Below are positions 48,374-56,950 of a stretch of DNA of 64,000 bases, in pieces; positions within the stretch are counted from its first letter, which is position 1; every line of letters begins with the position of its first letter. The stretch comes from a virus. Location of the stretch: positions 1 to 64,000 of the IMG/VR virus record IMGVR_UViG_3300030060_008074; one strand, given 5' to 3'. Below the pieces are notes generated by a model. The model ran no database searches, was not told the DNA's origin, and saw nothing but the letters and a program-made list of their open reading frames with translations. A program made the position numbers and the translations under genes.

Positions 48374-49680
48374 GTTGTTATCTTCTTTAATTTAGGTAAT
48401 TTTACCTTTGGTGGTTTGTTTAACTGTTGTAATTTAGGTAATTTTATATCAACCTTTTCTACCATATAAGAATCTAATATCCTCTTAAATTCTTCTGTCA
48501 TTGCAGAAAGACTAAATTTTTCTCTAGATAATCTTGCCTGCTTTCTAGAACCGTCTAAGAATACTTTGTAATTCTTAAATACCTCTTTTAGAACCTTGCT
48601 AGCATATCCATAATTTACATAAAACCACTTAGAACCTTTAATTATTACATCTTTCCACTGGGCTGACTGATGCACCTCTTTTATTTCCCCAGGTAATAAA
48701 GTTGAATGAGGAGTTAAAAAGTCTATATGGCCAGACCAATTAGAAGCTATCACTGGTTTACCAGTTACGCTAAATTCTAATAAAGGTCTTCCAAATCCTT
48801 CTCCATGAGTAAAGCTAACCATAGCCTTTATTTTAGGGTGATTATATAAACTATTCATTTCATCGTCTGTTAAATCGCCGTGTAAAAGATATATATTTGG
48901 ACAATTTTTTCCGTATTGTTGTCTCAGTCGTTTAATATTTTGCAATATCATCTCTCTATCAGTTACACTAAAAGTTGCTGAACTTGTTTTCATTACTAAA
49001 GCTGGACGAGTTGAGCTTGGATTATTTTTGAAAGTTTCTATAAATGTTTTAACTGTCATCCCTGTATCTTTTCTGTCATGTCCAAGAGCTCCATTAAGCC
49101 AGTGGCCGCAATATAAAAAGCAAAACTTTTCTTTTACTACACTCATTTGTTCTTGTACGGAGTTTTCAATGTCTGTAGTTTTATTAAATACTTCAAGATT
49201 CAGGCCTTCAAATAAAACCTCTACTGGAGTTGTACACTTAACCTCAGCAACTTTTTGCTGTGTTCTTTCATCTACCTTATCAAAAATAGTTGACTCAAAA
49301 ACCTTCTTTGCATGATTAGAAGGTACAAGAATAAGCTGCATTCTATTTAGACCTTCTATCCAACCAGCAGAACAAACATCTGTTTCTATACCTGCAGTTA
49401 TACCTATATTGTATTTTCCAATAGGATTAAACTCATTAGGAACACTAACCTGTATAAATACGTCTGGTTGTTGTGTTATTGATTGAGGATTAACTATTAA
49501 AGATTTAATATTATTATCCTTTTCTAATATTCCATTTCTTGGACAATCTCCCCATCTTAAATCAACTATTTTAATTATATACTTGTCCATGTTTATTAAA
49601 GATTTTAATAAATCTCTAGAATGGTCTCCATAGCCTGATCTAGAGCTTACTGGACCTTGAAATACTAATACTTTTTTCAT
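48370..49680 (-). CDS. GT4-type glycosyltransferase, 436 aa
   Basis: A GT-B enzyme of family 4. The donor domain near residues 290-325 reads SFTHGEGFGRPLLEFSVTGK then PVIASNWSGHIDFL, the E-x7-E motif typical of retaining GT4 enzymes. The N-terminal domain (VLVFQGPVSSRSGYGDHSRD) has the Gly-rich start. The C-terminal 40 residues are Lys/Pro-rich repeats (LPKLQQLNKPPKVKLPKLKK) that look like an unstructured tail. Similar tails occur in the next gene, so they may be functional tethers. Confidence 0.8.
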   Translation of the reverse strand: MKKVLVFQGPVSSRSGYGDHSRDLLKSLINMDKYIIKIVDLRWGDCPRNGILEKDNNIKSLIVNPQSITQQPDVFIQVSVPNEFNPIGKYNIGITAGIETDVCSAGWIEGLNRMQLILVPSNHAKKVFESTIFDKVDERTQQKVAEVKCTTPVEVLFEGLNLEVFNKTTDIENSVQEQMSVVKEKFCFLYCGHWLNGALGHDRKDTGMTVKTFIETFKNNPSSTRPALVMKTSSATFSVTDREMILQNIKRLRQQYGKNCPNIYLLHGDLTDDEMNSLYNHPKIKAMVSFTHGEGFGRPLLEFSVTGKPVIASNWSGHIDFLTPHSTLLPGEIKEVHQSAQWKDVIIKGSKWFYVNYGYASKVLKEVFKNYKVFLDGSRKQARLSREKFSLSAMTEEFKRILDSYMVEKVDIKLPKLQQLNKPPKVKLPKLKKITT

Positions 49681-49698
49681 ATTTTATTCTCCTATAAC

Positions 49699-51891
49699 CT
49701 ACTTTAACATTATTCCGTCTGGATAAATTACATCTTCCATATCTGTGTTAATAACTGTGAACCTCTCTCTAGGCTTCCATGATTCTAACATATTGTTTAC
49801 TTGTTCAATAAATGAAGTACCCATATTTTTTGCAGTCATTTTTATTTTTGGATCTGTCACATATTCTCTACCTGAGTTTCCTCTTCTTTCCAATTCTTTT
49901 GTTCCAAGTTTGTATGTTTCTAACATTCTATCCTTTATATCATTTATGTTTATTATAGAATCATAAATGTAAGGTGTTTGAGGAGAACCTTGTAGTGTTA
50001 CCGTTGGCCACATAGGAAAAGCCCATTCTCCATGTTTTGTATATCTCTTATCAGCATTGGATGGCCAGTCAGTTGTATAGTCTTTTTCAGTTAAATATGT
50101 TCCATCTTCTTTCATGAATCCCATCTGGTCTTGTAGTCCTCCTATGCAACTAGCAATAATAGGTGTCCCAGTCATTAGTGATTCACAAACACTCAAACCA
50201 AAACCTTCAGCAGTACTAGGCTGACAAGTTACGTCTGCCATATTGTATAAATAATTTAATTCATTTGTAGGAAATTTTGCATCTGTAAATTTAACGTTAT
50301 AGTCTGAAGCAAGGGCCCTGTGTACTGCTGGTAAGTCTGTTCCATTTGGGTCTACTCTTTCACAATGTAATAATAAGCAAGTATTCTTAGCTTCTTCTTT
50401 TCCTATTGTGTCACAAAATAACCTATATCCTAATATAAGATTTGATACACCCTTTCTACGTATATTTCTACTATTAAAGAAGAATGTAAAATCTGGGTCT
50501 AAATTCATTTTATTAGTCATCTTTTCTCTAAAAGTATAATATCTAGAAAATTCAGGATGATTGGGCCCTATTTTGAAAAATTTATTTTCACATATTCCAT
50601 GTGGCAAATATGTTAAGTCTAAACCTTCTACCCTAGGCTTTCTTTGGCAAACATTTTTGTTGATATTATATGTTTGTTTTGAAATTGCCATTAATAGGTC
50701 ACAAGATTCATATGCATTTTCATTCCAGTGAGGATAAGGAAGGTCATCCCATATATTAAGATATATCAATGGCATAGTTTGTCTTATTTCATGCTCCATA
50801 TTGTATAGCCAACCCCAGAACCTTGGATCTGTAAAGTGCATAATAATATCTATTTTTTCGTGAGAAATCAATTGTCTTAAAAGATCCGGATTACCGTATC
50901 CATCAGTTGGGTACACTATTACACTAGCGTCCTGTACCCCTGTTTCTTTTTGAATATCTGAAGATATATCTATTCTTTTTCCTTGATCAGGGTGCTTAAT
51001 GGCTCCTCCTATTTGTACCCAGTCATATTCTTTACAAGAATTTAGAACTATTTCTCTACTCATTGTTCCAACGCCAGAATGCAATCTCATATCGTCAGAC
51101 AGCAGTAGAATTTTTTTCTTTTTTGGTTTATTCAAGTCTATTTTTTTCAATTTTGGTAATGATATATTAGAATTCATATCTTTTTTCTCTCCCTTTATTA
51201 TCCATTGATTAGAAAATACTTCATGTAATAAATTATGCCTATTACAAAACTCTAAGACTGCTTGTTTTACACCTTCTCCAGTTTCATAATCATCTCCGCA
51301 TAAAACTGTGTCTGGAAATAAATTATAGCTTTTTTCAATGTCACTTAAACAATCCTCAAACGTATGAGATGCATCTATATAAATTACATCTGGTACTACG
51401 TCGTGAGATTTTACTATATCTAAACCATCAACTGTATATTGTTGTATTGGTATAACTCTATCTTTATATTCAAAAAGCCTATTTGAAAATATAGAATAAG
51501 GACCGTAATTAGGGTCTTCTATAATGTTTTTAAGCTCTGGCCAAGTACTTATATGTTTTTTTGGCCAATAGTCTACAGAAATAACTGTAGCAGTTTCAAA
51601 ATTCTCTAAAATTTCTTTTGCACTACTACCTAGTTCTGCACCTAATTCAAGATATATTGGATTTTCTTTATTTTTAAGAAGTTCTTTTACTTTATTAAAG
51701 CCAAATCTAGGCCTTCTTTTTGTATTCCATTTTTCTTTATTTTTCTTAAAGTATGAATCAAACTCTTCTTCTATAATGCCTATTTTTCCATGGGAGCGTG
51801 TTCCCTCTTTTCCCCAAGAAAGTAATTTTTCATCTAACTCTTTATATTGCTCTGTTAAATGATAAGATTTTTTTAATTTATCTAAGCCCAT
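49699..51891 (-). CDS. Methyltransferase-GT4 fusion protein, 730 aa
   Basis: Residues 55-240 form a SAM-dependent methyltransferase: PIYLELGAELGSSAKEILEN, VISVDYWPKKHISTWPELKN and DVIYIDASHTFEDCLSDIEK (a methyltransferase_24-type pattern). A Lys/Pro linker (ISLPKLKKIDLNKPKKKKIL) leads to a GT-B transferase (255-730) with FTFFFNSRNIRRKGVSNLIL and STAEGFGLSVCESLMTGTPI then IASCIGG, the GT4 donor motif. Both domains are complete. It may add a sugar and methylate it, thereby capping a chain. The linker resembles the tail of the adjacent GT4 protein, so one may derive from the other. Confidence 0.8.
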   Translation of the reverse strand: MGLDKLKKSYHLTEQYKELDEKLLSWGKEGTRSHGKIGIIEEEFDSYFKKNKEKWNTKRRPRFGFNKVKELLKNKENPIYLELGAELGSSAKEILENFETATVISVDYWPKKHISTWPELKNIIEDPNYGPYSIFSNRLFEYKDRVIPIQQYTVDGLDIVKSHDVVPDVIYIDASHTFEDCLSDIEKSYNLFPDTVLCGDDYETGEGVKQAVLEFCNRHNLLHEVFSNQWIIKGEKKDMNSNISLPKLKKIDLNKPKKKKILLLSDDMRLHSGVGTMSREIVLNSCKEYDWVQIGGAIKHPDQGKRIDISSDIQKETGVQDASVIVYPTDGYGNPDLLRQLISHEKIDIIMHFTDPRFWGWLYNMEHEIRQTMPLIYLNIWDDLPYPHWNENAYESCDLLMAISKQTYNINKNVCQRKPRVEGLDLTYLPHGICENKFFKIGPNHPEFSRYYTFREKMTNKMNLDPDFTFFFNSRNIRRKGVSNLILGYRLFCDTIGKEEAKNTCLLLHCERVDPNGTDLPAVHRALASDYNVKFTDAKFPTNELNYLYNMADVTCQPSTAEGFGLSVCESLMTGTPIIASCIGGLQDQMGFMKEDGTYLTEKDYTTDWPSNADKRYTKHGEWAFPMWPTVTLQGSPQTPYIYDSIININDIKDRMLETYKLGTKELERRGNSGREYVTDPKIKMTAKNMGTSFIEQVNNMLESWKPRERFTVINTDMEDVIYPDGIMLK

Positions 51892-51909
51892 AACCTTTAT
51901 TCCTCTTTA

Positions 51910-52095
51910 TTATACTTTTGTACCTAACTGCTTTGTTTTGTCTATACTATCTCTAAATGTTTTATCATTATTGTAAAGGTATAGAGACCTATTTACTAGC
52001 TTCTGAAAATTCATTCCATTTTCTAGGCATATTTTTTTGAAGGTGTTTTGTTCAACTTTGCAAACCTTAACCGAAGTTAATTTTAATTTCTCCAT
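51910..52095 (-). CDS. Ribbon-helix-helix-like protein, 61 aa
   Basis: Fits the ribbon-helix-helix DNA-binding plan: a beta strand (KLTSVKVCKVEQ) then two helices (NTFKKICLENGMNFQKLVNR and SLYLYNNDKTFRDSIDK). A small transcriptional regulator is plausible, and it follows a TATATTTATATA motif. AGGAGAATAGTT precedes the ATG. Confidence 0.55.
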   Translation of the reverse strand: MEKLKLTSVKVCKVEQNTFKKICLENGMNFQKLVNRSLYLYNNDKTFRDSIDKTKQLGTKV

Positions 52096-52113
52096 AACTA
52101 TTCTCCTATTGTA

Positions 52114-52125
52114 TATATAAATATA
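52114..52125 (-). promoter_or_regulatory. TATATTTATATA motif, possible late promoter (L6)
   Basis: Minus strand TATATTTATATA, 18 nt ahead of the ATG at 52095 with an AGGAGA ribosome site between. Confidence 0.35.
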
Positions 52126-52143
52126 TGTATATACATAAAAAAA

Positions 52144-52545
52144 TCAAGTTATCACAACAACTTTTTTATTATATTCAACTGCATAGTTTACAGTGTTTGC
52201 TGTTCCCTTTGCTGAATCTCCTTCAGGTACAAAAGCGATTAGTCTATCTATACTCTTAGCTAAAATTTTATTTCTAACATAAAAATTCTTAGGACTATAT
52301 TGTTTACCATACCACTCTTCTTTCATATACGAATACAAATTTTTAGGAGTATGAGAAGGATTGACTTCTATATATTTACAGTCCAATTCTAAAGCATATT
52401 TTTTAGCATACCTGTCTGCTCCATTTGGACTTCCACCACTAAAAATAACTAATTCTTTTCCAAACTTTTGTTTAAGACTAAAAATCGTCTCCTTAATCTT
52501 TCTTTTATTTTCATATTTTCTACTTCCAACTATCCCTATTTTCAT
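52144..52545 (-). CDS. SLOG-family protein (DUF2493/YspA-like), 133 aa
   Basis: MKIGIVGSRKYENKRKIKET is the Rossmann-type start of SLOG proteins (G-S-R), LVIFSGGSPNGADRYAKKYA is the G-G-x-x-G-A-D motif, and SIDRLIAFVPEGDSAKGTAN ends the nucleotide-binding fold. The family binds nucleotides or their derivatives and is frequent in phages and defence systems. The ATG at 52545 has GGGAAAAG upstream, overlaps the next gene's TGA and is preferred to 52557. Function in the phage unknown. Confidence 0.75.
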   Translation of the reverse strand: MKIGIVGSRKYENKRKIKETIFSLKQKFGKELVIFSGGSPNGADRYAKKYALELDCKYIEVNPSHTPKNLYSYMKEEWYGKQYSPKNFYVRNKILAKSIDRLIAFVPEGDSAKGTANTVNYAVEYNKKVVVIT

Positions 52546-53030
52546 ATCTTTTCCCATTTACCATTATTCAATAACTTAAATGTTCCAATATATGATTTGC
52601 TCCATTCATTAGGACTAATTAAACTTAAAAATAGATTTTTATACTCATCCTCATACAAATAATAAGGTTCTCCTAATATTGGCTGAAAATTGTACCTTGA
52701 TTCATATACTAGGCTTGTCCAATTGTATTCTTCAACTAATTTTTTATACTCATCTCTTAACTCACTCAATTTAGATTCAAAATATTTATTTGCTTTAAGA
52801 GAATCACTTTTATCGACCTTTATGGGTTCAAACTTTTGTGAACCTACCGTGGTAGGATACTGTTTTAAGTTAGCGTCAAATTTATCTAACTCTTCATTAT
52901 GAACTATATTATCTGGATATTTCTTTTTCATCTTATCTTTATATTCATACCATGATGGGTTAGGTAACTCTGAATAATGGTCCCATAATTCTTTTTTTAC
53001 TATTTCAGGTTCCTTTTTACTCACAAGCAA
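52542..53030 (-). CDS. DUF2452-like protein, 162 aa
   Basis: The C-terminal two-thirds match the pattern I recall for DUF2452 of Bacteroidota: QYPTTVGSQKFEPIKVDKSD, then LVYESRYNFQPILGEPYYLY and LFLSLISPNEW. An N-terminal basic helix precedes. If right, it is a gene shared with Bacteroidota hosts, in line with the T9SS evidence. Function of the family unknown. Confidence 0.6.
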   Translation of the reverse strand: MLVSKKEPEIVKKELWDHYSELPNPSWYEYKDKMKKKYPDNIVHNEELDKFDANLKQYPTTVGSQKFEPIKVDKSDSLKANKYFESKLSELRDEYKKLVEEYNWTSLVYESRYNFQPILGEPYYLYEDEYKNLFLSLISPNEWSKSYIGTFKLLNNGKWEKI

Positions 53031-53914
53031 CTAAAATATCTTTCGCCCCTATCACAAAGTATCGTAATAGCATTTTGTTTATTATTTTGGTTTAACCAAT
53101 TTTCTGCTGCTAAAGTATTTGCTCCTGCACTTATTCCAACAAATAATCCATACTCTTTTGCCAACTGTCTTGCTTTGATTCTTGCTTGTTCAGTTTTAAC
53201 AGTGACAACTTCATCAACAAAATCAAGGTCAACTAAAAATTTACTACCATCACCTATTCCCTGTATTCCATGAAGACCTGCTTCTCCACCGCTCATTACC
53301 GGAGATTCCGCTGGTTCTAATGCTACTATCTTAATATTTGGCCACATCTCTTTTAAGAATTTTCCAGTTCCCATTATAGTACCACCTGTTCCTGTACCCA
53401 TAATAAGTACATCTGGTTGTTTATCTTCACCATTTATATTTTTATACTCATTCCAAATCTCTGGACCAGTAGTTTTGTAGTGAGCCTCTATATTTAGTGG
53501 ATTATGGAATTGATTGCAATTAAAATAACCGTGTCGTTCACACAGTGTATCTCTCCGTTCAATTGCTCCATCAAAATCACCTGCCTCTACCGTATGTAAG
53601 TATGCACCATAGAATTGAAACATCTTTTTTCTTTCTATGCTCATATTCATAGGCATAACTATTACCATCTTATATCCTCGTTCGGCTGCTAACATTGCAA
53701 AAGATATTCCAGTATTACCTGAAGTTGCTTCACAAAGATAGTCTCCAGGTTTTATTAAACCTTTTTCTTCTGCGTCATTAAGAATAAAGGTTGCCATCCT
53801 ATCTTTTACAGAGCCGCCTGGATTCATGAGTTCTGCTTTCCCCCAAACAGTTCTATCTTCTGATTTTATTGGAATTAGTGGGGTTTTTCCTACATAGTTT
53901 GATAATTTTAGCAT
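53021..53914 (-). CDS. Cysteine synthase (CysK/CysM family), 297 aa
   Basis: A PLP enzyme that forms cysteine from O-acetylserine (or phosphoserine) and sulfide. GGSVKDRMATFILNDAEEKG carries the cofactor lysine (S-V-K-D-R), EATSGNTGISFAMLAAERGY the substrate loop (T-S-G-N-T-G), and IMGTGTGGTIMGTGKFLKE the phosphate-binding Gly-rich loop. The length is standard. Its substrate specificity cannot be read. Cysteine demand fits the Cys-rich giant protein, and no other sulfur gene is visible. Confidence 0.9.
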   Translation of the reverse strand: MLKLSNYVGKTPLIPIKSEDRTVWGKAELMNPGGSVKDRMATFILNDAEEKGLIKPGDYLCEATSGNTGISFAMLAAERGYKMVIVMPMNMSIERKKMFQFYGAYLHTVEAGDFDGAIERRDTLCERHGYFNCNQFHNPLNIEAHYKTTGPEIWNEYKNINGEDKQPDVLIMGTGTGGTIMGTGKFLKEMWPNIKIVALEPAESPVMSGGEAGLHGIQGIGDGSKFLVDLDFVDEVVTVKTEQARIKARQLAKEYGLFVGISAGANTLAAENWLNQNNKQNAITILCDRGERYFSCL

Positions 53915-54831
53915 GGCTTTAATATTCTACTTTTTGGTGGACATAAGTCGTGTTCTTTTTTGAATGGGCAATAAGTACAGTCATTTTTATACGCTGGATA
54001 ATCACCTTCTTTATTATATGTACCGTCAGCATTAAATACATTTTCCACAAAGGCTTTTAATAATTTATCTACTTTGTTTATTGACGGCTTTCCTGCAGCT
54101 GGCCTATATTGTTGTATTCTTTTCTGTGGAAAATCACAGTTTTCATATAACTTTCTTTTAACTATAAAATATTCTACTTCTATATTTTTTATATCTGTTC
54201 CATATTGCTCAGCAAAATACTTTTTATACAATCTTAATTGATTACCTTCTTTCTTCTTCTTTTTATCTTTCCATCCCATAAATGAAGTTTTAATATCTAT
54301 AATCTTTATTGTATCATGTTCCTTCATTACCAAGTCCATGAAACCCATAAACATTATATTTTTATTGTATTCAACTTCACTAAATATTGGCATTTCAATA
54401 CCAACTAATTCTGTATATTTTTTTGAAAAGTATGCGCCTCTTTTCTTTTTGAACCACTCTAATATTGCTACACCATCTGAATAAAAGTCTGACATTTCTT
54501 CTTGACAACTAAAATGTTTGCCTTCTGTTTCGTCTAGCCTTTTTTTATATTCACTAGCCATATTGTCTTTTAGTAATTTTTTTAAGTCTATCCTATCAGC
54601 AGCTACCGCTGTTTCTTTATACATTGTATCTAAATAAAACTGTAAGGTTTCATGAAAAGCTGTACCAAATACTAGAAACATGTTTGGTTCGAATCTTGAT
54701 TGTTTATCTATTTTTTCAAGTTTCCATTGGTGTGGACAATTTGTATATGTGCTTATTTGTGAGTAAGATATGGTTTTCTTACCCATCTTTCTTGCTTTGA
54801 CAGCAAAGTCGTATGGTGTTTTTAATTGCAT
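53908..54831 (-). CDS. Cas4/RecB-like PD-(D/E)XK nuclease, 307 aa
   Basis: Typical of Cas4/RecB-type nucleases: SYSQISTYTNCPHQWKLEKI at the start, VFGTAFHETLQFYLD (metal Asp/Glu region), KIIDIKTSFMGWKDKKKKKE carrying the D-x-K core, QLRLYKKYFAEQYGTDIKNI (Q-motif), and a Cys cluster (CTYCPFKKEHDLC) at the C-terminus for the iron-sulfur cluster with the earlier Cys. Probably an exonuclease for recombination or end processing. It is the first gene of promoter P7 and starts 6 nt after its -10 box. Confidence 0.8.
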   Translation of the reverse strand: MQLKTPYDFAVKARKMGKKTISYSQISTYTNCPHQWKLEKIDKQSRFEPNMFLVFGTAFHETLQFYLDTMYKETAVAADRIDLKKLLKDNMASEYKKRLDETEGKHFSCQEEMSDFYSDGVAILEWFKKKRGAYFSKKYTELVGIEMPIFSEVEYNKNIMFMGFMDLVMKEHDTIKIIDIKTSFMGWKDKKKKKEGNQLRLYKKYFAEQYGTDIKNIEVEYFIVKRKLYENCDFPQKRIQQYRPAAGKPSINKVDKLLKAFVENVFNADGTYNKEGDYPAYKNDCTYCPFKKEHDLCPPKSRILKPC

Positions 54832-54837
54832 ATATTA

Positions 54838-54866
54838 AATATAATAAAAATACACGATATAAAAAA
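54838..54866 (-). promoter_or_regulatory. Promoter of the TTTACC-N17-TATATT family, weak -35 (P7)
   Basis: Minus strand: TTTTTT (54866-54861) in place of TTTACC, 17 nt, TATATT (54843-54838), then a 6-nt gap to the ATG at 54831. The -35 position coincides with the T-run of the preceding terminator. Confidence 0.5.
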
Positions 54867-54896
54867 ATTCTGGTGAATTTATTTTTCACCAGAATC
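54861..54896 (-). terminator. Rho-independent terminator
   Basis: Minus strand: ATTCTGGTGAA, a short loop, TTCACCAGAAT (11-bp stem), then seven Ts. The 5' arm overlaps the end of the 64-residue gene (SGEK, stop). Confidence 0.8.
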
Positions 54897-55073
54897 TTTA
54901 TTGTTAATAACTTTTTCTATGTATACTATGGCATCCATTAGTTCTTCTTGGAGGTGGGTCATCCACTCTATGAAGTTTAAGTCTTCTCTTTCCATGGTGA
55001 CGCCATATTTATCTTTACCAACCTTAGCCCTATCCTGTATTTTCTTACAGACTGAATCTTCTATCTTACTCAT
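54879..55073 (-). CDS. MazG-like/dNTP-pyrophosphohydrolase-like small protein, 64 aa
   Basis: The core reads KVGKDKYGVTMEREDLNFIE then WMTHLQEELMDAIVYIEKV. The E-E-x-x-D-A helix is the metal-binding half of all-alpha (MazG-type) nucleotide pyrophosphohydrolases, in a very short form common in phages. Such enzymes trim nucleotide pools. Only one helix pair is present, so activity would require oligomers. The end forms the terminator stem. Confidence 0.6.
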   Translation of the reverse strand: MSKIEDSVCKKIQDRAKVGKDKYGVTMEREDLNFIEWMTHLQEELMDAIVYIEKVINNKDSGEK

Positions 55074-55311
55074 CTTCTGTTCTTGGCATTAGTTCTTCGT
55101 TAATATGTCCACAAGAAGCACATTGAAAAATTGGAACAGGTAGAAAACCGCCTTTACCATTAGGAGAAAGTACTGCTGATATTTTTCTTAATAGGTGTAC
55201 CTGTATAAATGTAGGATTTCCACACTGTTCACACTCAACTCCATCTAAATCTTTTATTTTAAGGCCCTTTAGTTTTCTATTAAATTCGCTTTTTAACTCT
55301 TGATTGTCCAT
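55066..55311 (-). CDS. Zinc-ribbon protein, 81 aa
   Basis: Two CxxC pairs (VECEQCGNPT and FQCASCGHIN) flank a beta-rich segment (FIQVHLLRKISAVLSPNGKG) in a typical zinc ribbon. The N-terminal helix is basic. Overlaps the small MazG-like gene by 8 nt. A nucleic-acid-related role is likely but unproven. Confidence 0.6.
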   Translation of the reverse strand: MDNQELKSEFNRKLKGLKIKDLDGVECEQCGNPTFIQVHLLRKISAVLSPNGKGGFLPVPIFQCASCGHINEELMPRTEDE

Positions 55312-55322
55312 ATATTATCTCC

Positions 55323-56945
55323 TTATCCAAGTCCAAATCCTCCACCCATCATCGGTGGCTCTGCATCAGAATCTTCTGGTTTTTTTGTTATTACACACTC
55401 AGTTGTAAGCATTGTACCAGCAACAGAAGCAGCTTTTTCCAGTGCAACTCTAGTTACCTTTGCAGGGTCAATAATACCAGCGTCGTACATATCTACAACC
55501 ATTTCTCTTCTAGCATCAAACCCTTGAGTGCTTGTCAAATCTTTTATATCTTTCCATACTACCTCAGGATTAAGTCCTGCATTTTCCATTATATATCCAA
55601 ACGGTGCACCACAAGCCTTAATAACTATTTCTCTTCCTGCTAGCTGATCGTCATTTTCAAAATCTTTTACATCTGGCTCCAAACATCTCATCAGGGCAAT
55701 ACCACCACCTGGAATAATACCTTCATCTAAAGCTGCTCTTGTTGCATTTAGGGCATCTTCTACTCTATCTTTCTTTTCTTTCATTTCTATTTCAGATTCT
55801 GCGCCTATTCTTAAAATAGCAACTCCTCCTGCAAGTTTTGCTAATCTTTCTTGAGTTTGTTCTTTGTCATAGTTTGAAGAAGCATTTTCTATGTCATGTT
55901 TTATTTGAGAAACTCTATTTTCTATTTCCTCAGCTGTTCCTGCTCCATCAACTATTGTTGTATATTTGTTATTTATTGTAACGAGTCTTGCCGTACCAAA
56001 AGATTTTGTAGTAATCTTATCTAATCTCATTCCTCTATGATATGAAACAACCTCTCCTCCTGTTAGAGCTGCAATATCCTCTAAATATTGATTTCTTTTA
56101 TCACCAAACCCTGGAGCTTTAACTGCAGCAACCTTACACGTGCCTCTCATTTTATTTACAATAAGTCCAGCAAGAGCTTCTCCATCTACGTCTTCTGCAA
56201 TAATAAGTAAAGGTTTGTCTTGTTGAATAGCTGCTTCTAAAATTTTTACTATTTCCTTTATAGAAGTAATTTTTTTGTCATAAAGTAATATCCATGGGTT
56301 TTCAAGCTCTACCTGCATTTCTGTATTATTTGTTATGAAGTACGGGGATAGATATTTACTCTCAAACTGCATACCTTCTACTATTTCTAATCTAGTATCT
56401 CCTGTTTGAGATTCTTCTACAGTCACAACTCCTTCTCTACCAACTTTAGATATTGCCTCTGATATTAAATTTCCAACCTCTCCATCGTTATTTGCAGATA
56501 TTTTTGCTATATTTCTAATATCTTCGTCAGTACTTACATCTTTACTACAGTCTCTTAGGCTTTTTACTATTGATTTTACAGACTTATCAATACCCCTTTT
56601 TAATTCTATAGGGTGTCTACCTGATTCTATGTTTCTTATTCCTAATTTTATTATTTCAGAAGCCAATACTGTAGCTGTTGTTGTTCCATCACCAGCTTCA
56701 TCATTAGTTTGTTGTGCAACTTCTTTTACTATTTGAGCACCTGCGTTTTCTAACGTGTCCTCAAGTTCAATTTCTTTTGCTACCGTTACTCCATCCTTTG
56801 TGGAGTGATATTCTCCATATTCTTTTTCAATGATAACAGTTCTACCTCTCGGTCCTAATGTAGACTTTACGGCATCAGCTAGTTTATTAACTCCACTGTT
56901 TATACCGTTTCTAGCATCTCTATTAAATGATAAATCTTTTGCCAT
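55323..56945 (-). CDS. groEL: Chaperonin GroEL, 540 aa
   Basis: The 60-kDa chaperonin. Recognisable elements: VKSTLGPRGRTVIIEKEYGE near the start, NDEAGDGTTTATVLASEIIK (ATP-binding GDGTT), the apical domain with a DIAALTGGEVV element, and EGIIPGGGIALMRCLEP in the C-terminal equatorial domain. The end is Gly/Met-rich (PMMGGGFGLG). Length is normal for GroEL. Encoded together with its co-chaperonin (5-nt gap). A phage-borne pair would fold large amounts of late structural protein. Confidence 0.95.
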   Translation of the reverse strand: MAKDLSFNRDARNGINSGVNKLADAVKSTLGPRGRTVIIEKEYGEYHSTKDGVTVAKEIELEDTLENAGAQIVKEVAQQTNDEAGDGTTTATVLASEIIKLGIRNIESGRHPIELKRGIDKSVKSIVKSLRDCSKDVSTDEDIRNIAKISANNDGEVGNLISEAISKVGREGVVTVEESQTGDTRLEIVEGMQFESKYLSPYFITNNTEMQVELENPWILLYDKKITSIKEIVKILEAAIQQDKPLLIIAEDVDGEALAGLIVNKMRGTCKVAAVKAPGFGDKRNQYLEDIAALTGGEVVSYHRGMRLDKITTKSFGTARLVTINNKYTTIVDGAGTAEEIENRVSQIKHDIENASSNYDKEQTQERLAKLAGGVAILRIGAESEIEMKEKKDRVEDALNATRAALDEGIIPGGGIALMRCLEPDVKDFENDDQLAGREIVIKACGAPFGYIMENAGLNPEVVWKDIKDLTSTQGFDARREMVVDMYDAGIIDPAKVTRVALEKAASVAGTMLTTECVITKKPEDSDAEPPMMGGGFGLG

Positions 56946-56950
56946 AACCT

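Noticed and set aside
54903-54911. A fourth GTTAATAAC-type box near promoter P7
   Set aside because: It is in the opposite orientation, 59 bp from the -10, inside a coding region and separated from P7 by a terminator, so it does not fit the 37/47-bp pattern.
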